Assembly: GCF_016587355.1 (NCBI RefSeq)
Contig: NZ_BNJF01000001.1
Span: forward strand, 1,302,001-1,366,000
Length of the DNA stretch: 64,000 nt
From: Ktedonospora formicarum
GTDB lineage: Bacteria; Chloroflexota; Ktedonobacteria; Ktedonobacterales; Ktedonobacteraceae
Reading direction: 5' to 3'
Below are positions 1 through 7,323 of this stretch, piece after piece. The translations under genes and the position numbers were made by a program. The notes beneath the pieces were generated by a model. The model was not told where the DNA came from and ran no database searches. It saw nothing but the letters and a program-made list of their open reading frames with translations. Numbering within the stretch: position 1 is the first letter of the stretch; the number at the start of each line of letters is the position of its first letter.

Positions 1-152
1 GAGAAGGCAGCGACTGCCATCGTTACCAGACCCAGCGCAACCCAGAAGAGGCGCGTACGTGGCAACGGCTCTGGACGTGGATAGAGATATAAACGATTCT
101 GCCAGATTGAAAAGCTCTTCGCCAAACGCTTACTCCAGGGCGTATTTACCAT
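1..152 (-). CDS. N-terminus of a membrane protein (cut off by window edge)
   Basis: A coding start on the minus strand runs off the left edge, giving about 50 residues beginning MVNTPWSKRLAK. A basic, aromatic N-terminus is followed by the start of a hydrophobic stretch (FWVALGLVTMAVAAF) that looks like a first transmembrane helix. It lies 169 bases downstream of the GT2 glycosyltransferase gene on the same strand. In that setting a multi-pass GT39/ArnT-like or other surface-glycan membrane protein is plausible, but too little is visible to name it. Confidence 0.45.
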   Translation of the reverse strand, partial: MVNTPWSKRLAKSFSIWQNRLYLYPRPEPLPRTRLFWVALGLVTMAVAAF

Positions 153-265
153 GTGACACCACCTTGTCGTCTAGCCCAGAGCGGTTGCAAAGTCGGCAGA
201 TTATGCCAGTTACGTATAGCATATTCTTGGGCATGTAGAACATTCCATGCGCCAGAAACAAGCAC

Positions 266-296
266 AGGCACAGAGGGACACCACCCTCCTGTGCCT
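266..296 (-). terminator. Hairpin after GT2 glycosyltransferase gene
   Basis: AGGCACAGAGGG is complementary to CCCTCCTGTGCCT with a single bulged base. It lies 26 bases downstream of the GT2 stop codon on the minus strand. There is no long T run, so it is a likely but non-classical terminator. Confidence 0.45.
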
Positions 297-321
297 ATGT
301 TCTTGACAATCAACCGCCGCA

Positions 322-1326
322 TTAATCCAATTCCTGCTTGATGCTATACTCTTCCCCTGCTTGGAAGGCATAGTAGCGAATCATCTCACTCTGCAAGCCA
401 GTCAGGATAAACTGCACACCGAAAATCATAAGCAGAATACCAACAAAGAGCAGTGGCTGCTCATGAATAGGCTGATTAAAGACAAAGCGACGGATAACGA
501 CGAAGATATCAACCAGGATACCCAGCATGAAGGTAAAGAAGCCCAGAGGGCCAAACAAGCGCAGCGGTGTGCGTAAATACGAGGTCAGGAACAGCACGTT
601 CAGCAGATCAATTAGGCCACGTGCAAAGCGCCTGAAGCCATATTTGGAGGAGCCGAACTTACGAGGATGGTGGTGAACCTTAATCTCAGCGACTTTAAAG
701 CCACGCCAATGAGCCATAACCGGCACGAAACGATGGAATTCGCCATACAACTTGAGGTGAGGATCTTCAACAAGTTCACGGCGATAGGCCTTGAAACCAC
801 AGTTGATATCATGCAGATGCACGCCTGTCATCGTGCTCACCAGCCAGTTAAAAATACGCGAAGGGAAAGTCTTAGATAGGGGATCAAGGCGAGGGAACTT
901 CCAGCCCGTAACCAGATCATACCCTTCATCCAGTTTCTCCAGATAACGTGGAATCTCTTCGGGATCATCCTGCAAATCGCCATCCATGGTAAAGATTACC
1001 TGACCACGGCTACGGCTAAAGCCAGCAACCAGGGCAGGAGTCTTTCCAAAATTGCGCCGAAACTGCACAATGCGCACAATGCCAGGATGCTCAACACGCA
1101 ACTGCTTGAGTTCCTCAAACGTGTTATCTACGCTCCCATCCTCAATGAAGATGACTTCAAATGACTTCCCAAGCTGACCAATTTGCGCTTCTAACTTCTC
1201 AAATAAGATACGCACACTTTGCTGCTCATCTTTGACAGGTACGACAATTGTCAGATCGAAAATCGGTGTCGTCCCCTCAGATACAGTCTCATTCTGAGCA
1301 TTGATGGGTACTTGTGTTTGTTGCAT
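322..1326 (-). CDS. GT2-family polyprenyl-phosphate glycosyltransferase (DPM1/ArnC-like)
   Basis: A 334-residue GT-A fold glycosyltransferase. The N-terminal catalytic domain (about 24-230) has the strand LTIVVPVKDEQ, the acidic IEDGSVDNT segment, and the metal/nucleotide-sugar binding motif TMDGDLQDD near residue 115. Two hydrophobic helices follow (about 255-275 and 290-312), as in DPM1/ArnC/GtrB-type enzymes that load a sugar onto a polyprenyl phosphate at the membrane. The ATG start has GGAG about 10 bases upstream. The neighbouring cut-off membrane protein and the GtrA gene at 5.6 kb fit a role in surface glycan or lipid modification. The sugar cannot be told from sequence. Confidence 0.9.
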   Translation of the reverse strand: MQQTQVPINAQNETVSEGTTPIFDLTIVVPVKDEQQSVRILFEKLEAQIGQLGKSFEVIFIEDGSVDNTFEELKQLRVEHPGIVRIVQFRRNFGKTPALVAGFSRSRGQVIFTMDGDLQDDPEEIPRYLEKLDEGYDLVTGWKFPRLDPLSKTFPSRIFNWLVSTMTGVHLHDINCGFKAYRRELVEDPHLKLYGEFHRFVPVMAHWRGFKVAEIKVHHHPRKFGSSKYGFRRFARGLIDLLNVLFLTSYLRTPLRLFGPLGFFTFMLGILVDIFVVIRRFVFNQPIHEQPLLFVGILLMIFGVQFILTGLQSEMIRYYAFQAGEEYSIKQELD

Positions 1327-1593
1327 GCCTCATGTACTCCACTATTAACCGTTATTAGTCAAATGAATAAAACGTTTTCCCTAATTACCCCACGTCCCCA
1401 TCCAAAAAGCTCTCTCAATCGGGACCCATTATAACATACGCTCTCACAAGCTCATAAAATATGGGACCTTTGCGCTCCTCAGGCACAAGAAATGTTATTA
1501 GAGCAAAAAGAGGTGCCTATTCACCTTTCCTTGCGAGGGCTTATACGTACTAACAAATTGATAACTTTTTCCGATGTAAAACGCAAATCGGCC

Positions 1594-2367
1594 TTACAAA
1601 AGGGGGAATAGGTCAGGACAATCGGTAGTCAACGCCTCAACGCCAAGTTCTTTACATCGCTGAAGATCCTCGCGTGTATTTGGCGTCCAGGTCGCTAGGC
1701 GTAGTCCCACCTGTTGTACACCTCGAACCAGTTCCGGCGTTATCATCTGGTGATGAATATCAATCCATTCGCAGCGAAGATCCTTAGCACGCTCACATAA
1801 GCCCGCTATCGCCCCAGGCTCCTCAGCATTCCAGTTCTCCTTCGCGACAATAATCCCGGTCTGCATGGCTGGCTCAAGCTCTTTGACGGTGCCTAGTAAA
1901 TCCCAATCAAACGAAATCAGCAGGATATCATCCAACATATCCAGGGCTCGTATATCTTCAAGGACAGCTGACACAAGACCAGAATAACGCCCATACGCTC
2001 CCTCTCCTCGGCTACTCGCCTTAAGCTCCACAAGCACGCGAGCGCGCCCCTTGACGAGGCTCAACACTTCATGCAATGTGGGGATCTGTTCTTGCTTGGG
2101 CCAGCCGCCGTGAAAATGAGCGGCAGCATTAAGCGAACGCAAATAAGCAAAATCTCGATCCAAAATGTTCCCACTACCATCCGTCAGACGTTCGAGAGTA
2201 TTATCGTGGAAGACAATCAAATGTCCATCGCTGCTCATATGTACATCCAGCTCGACAGCATCGACACCCAGCGTCAAGGCATTTTGGAATGCCACTAATG
2301 TATTCTCCGGTGCCAGACGTGCACCTCCACGATGCGCAATACTCTGTATCTGCCAGGGAGTACTCAT
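1594..2367 (-). CDS. ugpQ: Glycerophosphodiester phosphodiesterase
   Basis: A 257-residue GDPD-family TIM-barrel enzyme that hydrolyses glycerophosphodiesters to glycerol-3-phosphate and an alcohol. Diagnostic motifs are near the N-terminus: SIAHRGG and PENT, then the metal-binding ELDVHMSSDG and VFHD with LERLTDGSG. A later ELK segment also fits the family. I chose the ATG at 2367 (MSTPWQIQ) because it has a GAAAGGG ribosome site nine bases upstream and gives the normal family length. An upstream in-frame extension to 2481 would add about 38 poorly conserved residues. No signal peptide is visible with this start, so it is probably cytoplasmic. It is divergent from the Fur gene. Confidence 0.9.
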   Translation of the reverse strand: MSTPWQIQSIAHRGGARLAPENTLVAFQNALTLGVDAVELDVHMSSDGHLIVFHDNTLERLTDGSGNILDRDFAYLRSLNAAAHFHGGWPKQEQIPTLHEVLSLVKGRARVLVELKASSRGEGAYGRYSGLVSAVLEDIRALDMLDDILLISFDWDLLGTVKELEPAMQTGIIVAKENWNAEEPGAIAGLCERAKDLRCEWIDIHHQMITPELVRGVQQVGLRLATWTPNTREDLQRCKELGVEALTTDCPDLFPLL

Positions 2368-2656
2368 AAAGATCTTACCCTTTCTCTCATCGATAATAGC
2401 GAAGTCCCCTAACATAAGACCGCTCCATAGGCCTTTACCTGGCTCCATTATATGGTTCAATTCTGACAGCGCTCCATTCACACAGCCAAATTACCTATAC
2501 CCCCCTATCCTTAGGGCAAGCCTCCATACCAGATATAACGACTATCTCCATATCTTCCTTCAATACCACGAAGCGCTTGAGCACTGCAACAAGGAATGGT
2601 CATTCCCTTATATCGTTATTATCCATCACAATATATCTTTTGGTTTTGTCTTTTAC

Positions 2657-2685
2657 TTGACATTACCTACGCAATGTTCTATTAT
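2657..2685 (+). promoter_or_regulatory. Promoter of the Fur-family gene
   Basis: TTGACA at 2657-2662 and TATTAT at 2680-2685 are separated by exactly 17 bases, a near-consensus sigma-70/SigA promoter. The predicted start of transcription (about 2692) lies just upstream of the Fur box at 2699-2713, so a bound repressor would block it. The rest of 2368-2762 shows no gene. Confidence 0.75.
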
Positions 2686-2698
2686 ATCAATATAAAAA

Positions 2699-2713
2699 TG
2701 ATAATGATTATCA
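2699..2713. promoter_or_regulatory. Fur box (7-1-7 palindrome)
   Basis: TGATAATGATTATCA is a perfect 7-1-7 inverted repeat. It matches exactly the published Bacillus Fur consensus TGATAATNATTATCA, rather than the PerR (TTATAAT..) or Zur (TCGTAAT..) variants. It is a few bases downstream of the predicted transcription start of the adjacent Fur-family gene, which argues for iron-dependent autoregulation. Confidence 0.85.
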
Positions 2714-2762
2714 CTTTTAGGTATGCCTAATACGCTTTGTTTGGCTATGCTAAGGAGTAAAG

Positions 2763-3155
2763 ATGCGAGAGAAACTCAATGCGAACGCGCAAGCAGTGCT
2801 CGATATTGTACGCATGGCTGACCACCCGACAGCACTGGACATCTACGACTCAGTAAAAAGTGCGCGCCCACGAATCGGTCTTGCCAGTGTTTATCGTATC
2901 CTGCATCAGCTCGCGGAGCGCGGATATATCAAAGAATTAGGGAGAACAGAAGAGGGAAGCCGCTACGACAGTCATACTGAACGGCATGATCATGCAATCT
3001 GCACCACGTGCGGGGCTCTTTTTGACATCCCTGTTGAGATTCAACTTCCACAAGAAGCCTTGCAAGCCGCAGCACATGCTACGGGGCTCACATTACACTT
3101 CCATGAACTGCGACTCTATGGCACTTGCCTACGCTGCACAACAACCAACGACTAA
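2763..3155 (+). CDS. fur: Fur-family ferric uptake regulator
   Basis: A 130-residue Fur-family repressor. Residues 1-70 form the winged helix (the ASVYRILHQLAERG recognition helix is typical). The C-terminal half has the metal-binding signature HTERHDHAIC with CxxC at 80/83, HFHE at 112-115, and a second CxxC at 122/125 that would complete a structural zinc site. AAGGAG lies five bases before the ATG. The exact Fur-type operator in its own promoter makes Fur more likely than PerR or Zur, although residues alone do not settle the metal. The next gene is a VIT/MbfA-like metal transporter, consistent with iron control. Confidence 0.88.
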   Translation: MREKLNANAQAVLDIVRMADHPTALDIYDSVKSARPRIGLASVYRILHQLAERGYIKELGRTEEGSRYDSHTERHDHAICTTCGALFDIPVEIQLPQEALQAAAHATGLTLHFHELRLYGTCLRCTTTND

Positions 3156-3289
3156 AAGATTATCACATCTGCTAGCCCATACCATAAGAGACAGCTAGTC
3201 TCATACTGACGCACACTCTACACATGTACAGCATGTAAAAGATAAGAGACTCGTCACACTAGCGGAGTCACAATAGCAAGGAAAGAGAT

Positions 3290-3871
3290 ATGACAGAAGA
3301 TACTCAGGCCCAGACTTTAGAACCAGAAACAGAGCTTCCTGCTAAAATGACTGTGAAGGAAGAAATAGCCGATATCATTCGCGCCATACGCCAGAACGAC
3401 GATTCATCTCATAATTTTCTGCTTCGTGTTGTTCAACCAGGGCTGGCAGGGCTAATGGACGGCTCAGTTTCCACACTAGCCCCTATCTTCACAGCCGCCT
3501 TCACCACCCACCAACCCTACATTGCCTTTCTAATAGGAATGGCAACCGCGACAGGAGCCGGAATTAGCATGGCCCTCTCCGAGGGATTGTCGGATGATGG
3601 CGAGTTGACCGGTCGTGGTAGCCCCGTTGTGCGTGGTAGTATTACTGGAATTATGACCTTCTTTGGTGGCACGCTACATACCCTTCCCTTCCTGATTACC
3701 AACCTGCACCTAGCCTTGGTAACAGCCTATATCGTCGTTGCCTTCGAACTAGTATTGATCGCAGGCATCCGTCATCGCTACTTCGGAACAAGTTGGCTCC
3801 TCTCAATGCTTCAGGTAGTTGGAGGTGGAGTGCTGGTCTTCATCGCAGCCCTTATCTTCGGTAATGCTTGA
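3290..3871 (+). CDS. VIT/CCC1-type membrane protein, MbfA exporter-like
   Basis: A 193-residue protein with an acidic cytoplasmic N-terminus (about 1-45) and then four to five hydrophobic helices. The segments VQPGLAGLMDGSVSTLAPIF, GAGISMALSEGLSDDG and LTGRGSPVVRG resemble the VIT1/CCC1 membrane domain of the bacterial iron exporter MbfA. In MbfA that domain is fused to an N-terminal ferritin-like domain. Here the ferritin-like domain is absent. The gene is 134 bases downstream of the Fur gene on the same strand with its own AAGGAA ribosome site. Iron or manganese export is the likely role, by family membership and context only. Confidence 0.78.
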   Translation: MTEDTQAQTLEPETELPAKMTVKEEIADIIRAIRQNDDSSHNFLLRVVQPGLAGLMDGSVSTLAPIFTAAFTTHQPYIAFLIGMATATGAGISMALSEGLSDDGELTGRGSPVVRGSITGIMTFFGGTLHTLPFLITNLHLALVTAYIVVAFELVLIAGIRHRYFGTSWLLSMLQVVGGGVLVFIAALIFGNA

Positions 3872-3937
3872 GACCTCAACCGCACCAAGCCTGACAAGCC
3901 AGGAGATGCAAACCATTCTCACGCATGTGCCGCAAAA

Positions 3938-3964
3938 ATAGTGTATAGTTAAGGGATACACTAT
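3938..3964. repeat. Inverted repeat upstream of thioesterase start
   Basis: ATAGTGTAT and ATACACTAT form a perfect 9-bp inverted repeat around a 9-base loop, ending 20 bases before the thioesterase ATG. It could be an operator or the end of the preceding transcript. There is no T run. Confidence 0.4.
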
Positions 3965-3984
3965 ACAGAAAGGATTGCTTGCAT

Positions 3985-4365
3985 ATGCATATCGAACCTG
4001 GTTTGACTGCTGACCTGTCCACCCTTGTGACACCCGAGAATACGGCTGCTGCGATTGGCGCAGGTGGAGTTGAAGTCTTTGCGACCCCCATGATGATCGC
4101 ACTGATGGAAAACGCCGCCTGGAGAGCGGTCGCAGCAGGGCTCGATAAGGGCAATATCACAGTAGGAACGCTCGTCAACGTCAGGCACTTGGCCGCGACC
4201 CCGGTAGGACAGACAGTACGCGCCAGCGCCACCCTACAAGAGATCGATGAGCGCCGCCTAGTCTTCCACGTCGAAGCCCACGACGAGCACCAGAAGATCG
4301 GGGAAGGGATGCATGAGCGCGTCATCGTCGGCCTTGAGCGCTTCATGAAGCGCCTGGAAGAGTGA
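3985..4365 (+). CDS. Hot-dog fold thioesterase (FlK-like)
   Basis: A 126-residue single-domain protein resembling the fluoroacetyl-CoA thioesterase (FlK)-like hot-dog family: EVFATPMMIALMENAAW, then VGTLVNVRHLAATPVGQTV, and the C-terminal strand with GEGMHERVIV. FlK-type enzymes hydrolyse small acyl-CoAs. The real substrate here is unknown, and housekeeping acyl-CoA clean-up is as likely as detoxification. The ATG at 3985 has AGAAAGGA ten bases upstream. A TTG two codons earlier is too close to that site. The gene ends about 55 bases before the tmRNA promoter. Confidence 0.75.
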   Translation: MHIEPGLTADLSTLVTPENTAAAIGAGGVEVFATPMMIALMENAAWRAVAAGLDKGNITVGTLVNVRHLAATPVGQTVRASATLQEIDERRLVFHVEAHDEHQKIGEGMHERVIVGLERFMKRLEE

Positions 4366-4419
4366 TTTTGCCTCAAACATACAGGCTCTCCAAAACGAGA
4401 AAAAAACGAGAAACCTCGC

Positions 4420-4448
4420 TTGCCACCTCTCAGCAAATATGCTATAAT
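4420..4448 (+). promoter_or_regulatory. tmRNA promoter
   Basis: TTGCCA (4420-4425), a 17-base spacer and a perfect TATAAT (4443-4448) lie about 50 bases before the mature tmRNA 5' end, as expected for a precursor trimmed by RNase P. Confidence 0.75.
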
Positions 4449-4499
4449 TGCTTCTTACAAGGAGAAATATCAAATCTTTTTGCGCACATTTCTTCATCT

Positions 4500-4871
4500 G
4501 GGGATGTCGGGTTTCGACAGGCGGTCAGACTGAAGATTTGCAGGCCGAGGTGCCGGTATGCACATCTCGTTAAACAACCGGCAAAAAATAGTTGCCAAAC
4601 CAGCAACTGCTTCCTACGCTCTCGCTGCTTAATAACCAGTGATGCGTCGTCCTCCTGACTTTTGCCTACGGGGTCAGTAAAGGGCGCCATAACACATAGG
4701 CTGCTGTGGTAGCCACCGTCTTCTAACTACCACTTAAGACCAGAGGGCCACCGTAAAGATATCCGGTCGATGGGAGATTTTTACGGATAGCAAAAACATC
4801 GACTAAGCCTGTAGCATATTCTCCGGTAAGATCGGTTGGACAGGGAGTTCAACTCTCCCTCATCTCCACCA
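4500..4871 (+). ncRNA. ssrA: Transfer-messenger RNA (tmRNA)
   Basis: A 372-base one-piece tmRNA. The 5' end GGGGATG pairs with CATCTCC at 4861-4867 to make the acceptor stem, followed by A and an encoded CCA ending at 4871. The T-arm with GTTCAA is present at about 4845. The tag frame is readable: after the upstream TAGTT element, the resume codon GCC at 4594 starts AKPATASYALAA, ended by two TAA codons at 4630-4635. The terminal ALAA is the classic degradation signal. tmRNA with SmpB rescues stalled ribosomes and tags the incomplete protein for proteolysis. Confidence 0.96.
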
Positions 4872-5197
4872 CCAAAGCCGCTTGTGAACTAGCTTCACAG
4901 GCGGCTTTGTTTTGTTGCATAAGCTGTCACTCCTGAATTGACACCAACAGGTCTCCCAATATAATCAAAATGGCAAGCAATGCCTAATAGGGACGGCATT
5001 CTGTTTATTTATAGAATAAGATATACAGAATGTACAAGTTCCTCTGTACCACCTCAGCTTTGGTTGGGTTGTTGGGGCTCAAACTCATAGGGTTAAGGTG
5101 CGCCCCCCATGCGTTTTCCTCTCGATTCTCAATGAGATCTCTGATCAGAAAGGAACACAAAAGCCACACGCGCAAGAGGTGTGATTTCTTGTGTTTT

Positions 5198-5226
5198 GCT
5201 CTACTATTAGAATCCTCTAGTAGAGC
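5198..5226. repeat. 9-bp perfect inverted repeat
   Basis: GCTCTACTA and TAGTAGAGC flank an 11-base centre, directly before the GC-rich fragment. A weaker hairpin (AACACAA..CCACAC with GTGTG..TTGTGTT) lies just upstream at about 5154-5196. Confidence 0.5.
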
Positions 5227-5415
5227 ACGTCTCCAACAGGAGGTCAGCAACAACGGCATCGACGACAACGGTCTCACCTCGGAGAAGCTGGAGCTCGCCT
5301 GGCGGAAGCGCTTCGGAGAGCTCACCAGATTCTTCAGCGACCTTTTCGCATCTCTCAAGAGGGACGAGAAGGACAAGAAGGCGGCGATCAAGGTCGCCGA
5401 GACCGCTTATGTCTC

Positions 5416-5434
5416 TGACAGGCGTCGCCTGTCA
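5416..5434. repeat. 19-base palindrome at end of GC-rich patch
   Basis: TGACAGGCG-T-CGCCTGTCA is a perfect 9-1-9 palindrome exactly where the GC-rich coding-like patch returns to local base composition. It could mark a junction of a lost element. Confidence 0.5.
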
Positions 5435-5530
5435 AGCTTTTACGCTCTCTACCATACTTATTGCCAAGCTGTACCCCTAAGTGGAATATGAAAGGGTATC
5501 CAGGAAACATTGATAAGTAATAAAACGAAG

Positions 5531-5564
5531 CAGGCTAGAAGCACTGACACGCGCTTCTAGCCTG
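5531..5564 (-). terminator. Terminator after gtrA-like gene
   Basis: CAGGCTAGAAGC and GCTTCTAGCCTG form a perfect 12-bp stem with a 10-base loop. On the minus strand it is followed by TTCGTTTTATT, giving a usable T-rich tail for the GtrA-family gene. Confidence 0.75.
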
Positions 5565-5601
5565 TTATCTCATAAAAAGGCAATTCACACGGTTCAATGT
5601 T

Positions 5602-6114
5602 TTATTGATTAGAATTAGCGGGAATGTGAGAGGGAAGTTCTTCGTTGGGCACGACGGCAACAGCATCCTCGGCGGCTTCGACAGGTTTGACACGGAAGAC
5701 AAAGCGGTCGGAGACCAGGAATTTATAGACGAAGTTGACAATGATACCCAGTGTATTAGCCACAAAGGGATTCAGGTGGATCACAACGGAGAAGAAGAGG
5801 CTAAGTAAGGTTGCGACCAGAAAGGCAGAGATATTGGCGATCTGAGCCTTGATACTTTTGGAGATCCATGCCTTGAGTGAATCTGGCATCTGGTCACGAT
5901 ACGTAATAAACTGATTCAATACAAAGTTGATAATGGTACCAACTTCAAAGGAGAAGACAGTCGCGACCGAATTAAGAAGATCTCCCTGCAAACCAATCAA
6001 TTTAAAGATATAGAGAAAAAACGCCAGCGCTGCCCAGTTGATTGGAATACCCAGTGCACCTATAAGAGCAAACTTTACCACGCGTTTCTGCCAAATTTTT
6101 GCTATGAGCGTCAA
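5602..6114 (-). CDS. GtrA-family membrane protein
   Basis: About 170 residues with four transmembrane helices, starting with KFALIGALGIPINWAALAF, and the typical GtrA/DPMS region FVLNQFITYR and NFVYKFLVSDRFVF. GtrA-like proteins act with polyprenyl-phosphate glycosyltransferases, probably in moving or orienting the lipid-linked sugar. A matching GT2 enzyme is at 0.3-1.3 kb. I prefer the TTG at 6114 because GGAAGGG lies about 12 bases upstream. A TTG at 6171 would add 19 residues but has no ribosome site. The C-terminal tail is acidic and hydrophilic. Confidence 0.85.
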   Translation of the reverse strand: MTLIAKIWQKRVVKFALIGALGIPINWAALAFFLYIFKLIGLQGDLLNSVATVFSFEVGTIINFVLNQFITYRDQMPDSLKAWISKSIKAQIANISAFLVATLLSLFFSVVIHLNPFVANTLGIIVNFVYKFLVSDRFVFRVKPVEAAEDAVAVVPNEELPSHIPANSNQ

Positions 6115-6308
6115 GATGATTGTAACCCTTCCTTGTAGTATTCTCTGCGTATTTATTGTAACGATTGTCAACCAGCTTAGCCACGCATTACGACCAATTT
6201 ATCCTAATTTCGCGCCTTCGCGATAGCATTTAAGAGACAGTAGTTAAGACAAGAGGTTTCTCGCGAACGTCTGTAGCAGAAGACAGAAGATAAAGAAGAG
6301 GTTCACAT

Positions 6309-6345
6309 TCCAGGCACAGGATCGTTAGATGACCCTGTGCCTGGA
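6309..6345 (-). terminator. Hairpin after dedA-like gene
   Basis: TCCAGGCACAGG and CCTGTGCCTGGA form a perfect 12-bp stem with a 13-base loop, 33 bases past the DedA stop codon. No T run follows. Confidence 0.55.
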
Positions 6346-6377
6346 GCTTGTGAAGTTGGCGTGTGTTCTTTGCTTCG

Positions 6378-7199
6378 TTATGGGCGGCTTTGGGGGGGCT
6401 GCTGTGGGAACTGTGGTGGTCGCTGCGAGGGCTGGAACTGCTGTGGTTGTGGCTGATTCCAACTTTGCTGCATTGGCATGCCAGCAGCGGGTGCGACGGG
6501 CTGAGCGAACTCAGGTGCGTGACCATTCTGAGCGGCCAGAGCGGCATGTTCAGCACGCGCCTTGCGATCATTTTTGACGTGACGCCAGACATAGAGAACA
6601 ATCAGAACAATCAAGACGACCAGGATAACGACATCCAGGCTATGGAAGATGGGGCTTAGCTCTTCGATATGGTCCCCAAGGATATACCCAAGGTACGCAA
6701 GTATAAGGCACCAGGGCAAGGAACCTAAAAATGAGTAAATACAGAAACGAACAAAGGGCATCTTAGCGATACCAGCGGGCAAGGAAATGTAGGTACGCAC
6801 AACGGGAAGAAGACGCGAGAAGAACGCCGTTGGGCTTCCCCAACGCTTAAAGAAAGCATCAGCCTTATCCGCATCATGCTGCGAGATCAAGACATAGCGC
6901 CCATACTTGAGCATAAGGGGTCGCCCACCCTTATAGCCAATAGCATAAGCAAGCATAGATCCAAGCAAGCAACCAATTGCTCCGGCGAGCCCTACGAGAA
7001 AGATAGAGACGAACGGGTTCATACCAGGGAGCAATTTCCCCTGCGCAATCATAATGCCCGCTATCGGCATAACAATCTCGCTAGGAAGAGGAATACAACA
7101 ACTCTCTATCGCCATAGCCAGCGCGATACCTAACAAGCCAGTCGATACATAGAGATTAGTAATCAGTGTCATCAATACATCGGTGATACTGCCTAACAA
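6378..7199 (-). CDS. DedA-family membrane protein with Pro/Gln-rich tail
   Basis: A 273-residue DedA/VTT-fold protein. Residues about 20-200 carry the family features: GIALAMAIESCCIPLPSEIVMPIAG, the FFKRWGSPTAFFSRLLPVVRT block with its essential Arg residues, and SLPAGIAKMPFVRF. DedA proteins are proposed undecaprenyl-phosphate or phospholipid flippases. The last 50 residues are an unusual low-complexity tail of Pro and Gln, probably cytoplasmic. AAGGAGG lies eight bases before the TTG at 7199, so I take that as the start. A GTG at 7217 lies upstream of this ribosome site. Confidence 0.88.
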   Translation of the reverse strand: MLGSITDVLMTLITNLYVSTGLLGIALAMAIESCCIPLPSEIVMPIAGIMIAQGKLLPGMNPFVSIFLVGLAGAIGCLLGSMLAYAIGYKGGRPLMLKYGRYVLISQHDADKADAFFKRWGSPTAFFSRLLPVVRTYISLPAGIAKMPFVRFCIYSFLGSLPWCLILAYLGYILGDHIEELSPIFHSLDVVILVVLIVLIVLYVWRHVKNDRKARAEHAALAAQNGHAPEFAQPVAPAAGMPMQQSWNQPQPQQFQPSQRPPQFPQQPPQSRP

Positions 7200-7323
7200 G
7201 GAAAAGGCCTCCTTCACAAAGCTAAGGACACAAAGCTAAGGATATTTTGACCAATACTAGCATACTTTGGATCAGGAGACCATAATATCTGGTACCTACG
7301 GCTAGCAGCCCATACCAGAATGG

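Larger units (their letters stand above)
5030..5491 (+). pseudogene. GC-rich coding-like fragment, probably foreign remnant
   Basis: An open frame of 153 codons spans a patch (about 5228-5415) whose codons end almost always in G or C (GAG, AAG, CTC, GCC, GTC), quite unlike its neighbours. Only that inner part looks like real protein: it is charged and helical, with LELAWRKRFGEL and LKRDEKDKKAAIKVAE. The ends look like random sequence, so I read it as a fragment of an imported gene rather than an intact one. It follows tmRNA, a common integration site for mobile elements, but I found no duplicated tmRNA end. It is bounded by palindromes at 5198-5226 and 5416-5434. I do not recognise the protein. 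Confidence 0.4.

Noticed and set aside
2165..2695. 176-codon plus-strand open frame opposite the glycerophosphodiesterase gene
   Set aside because: Overlaps a certain gene on the other strand, has no ribosome site and no recognisable domain. Its end runs through the fur promoter.
4258..4690. Open frames across the tmRNA and thioesterase region on both strands
   Set aside because: They overlap tmRNA structure and a real gene. Composition is explained by the RNA.
4872..5600. Duplicated tmRNA 3' end as an attachment site
   Set aside because: I looked for a second copy of the GTTCAACTCTCC...CTCCACCA end downstream and found none within the next 800 bases, so an intact integrated element is not supported.
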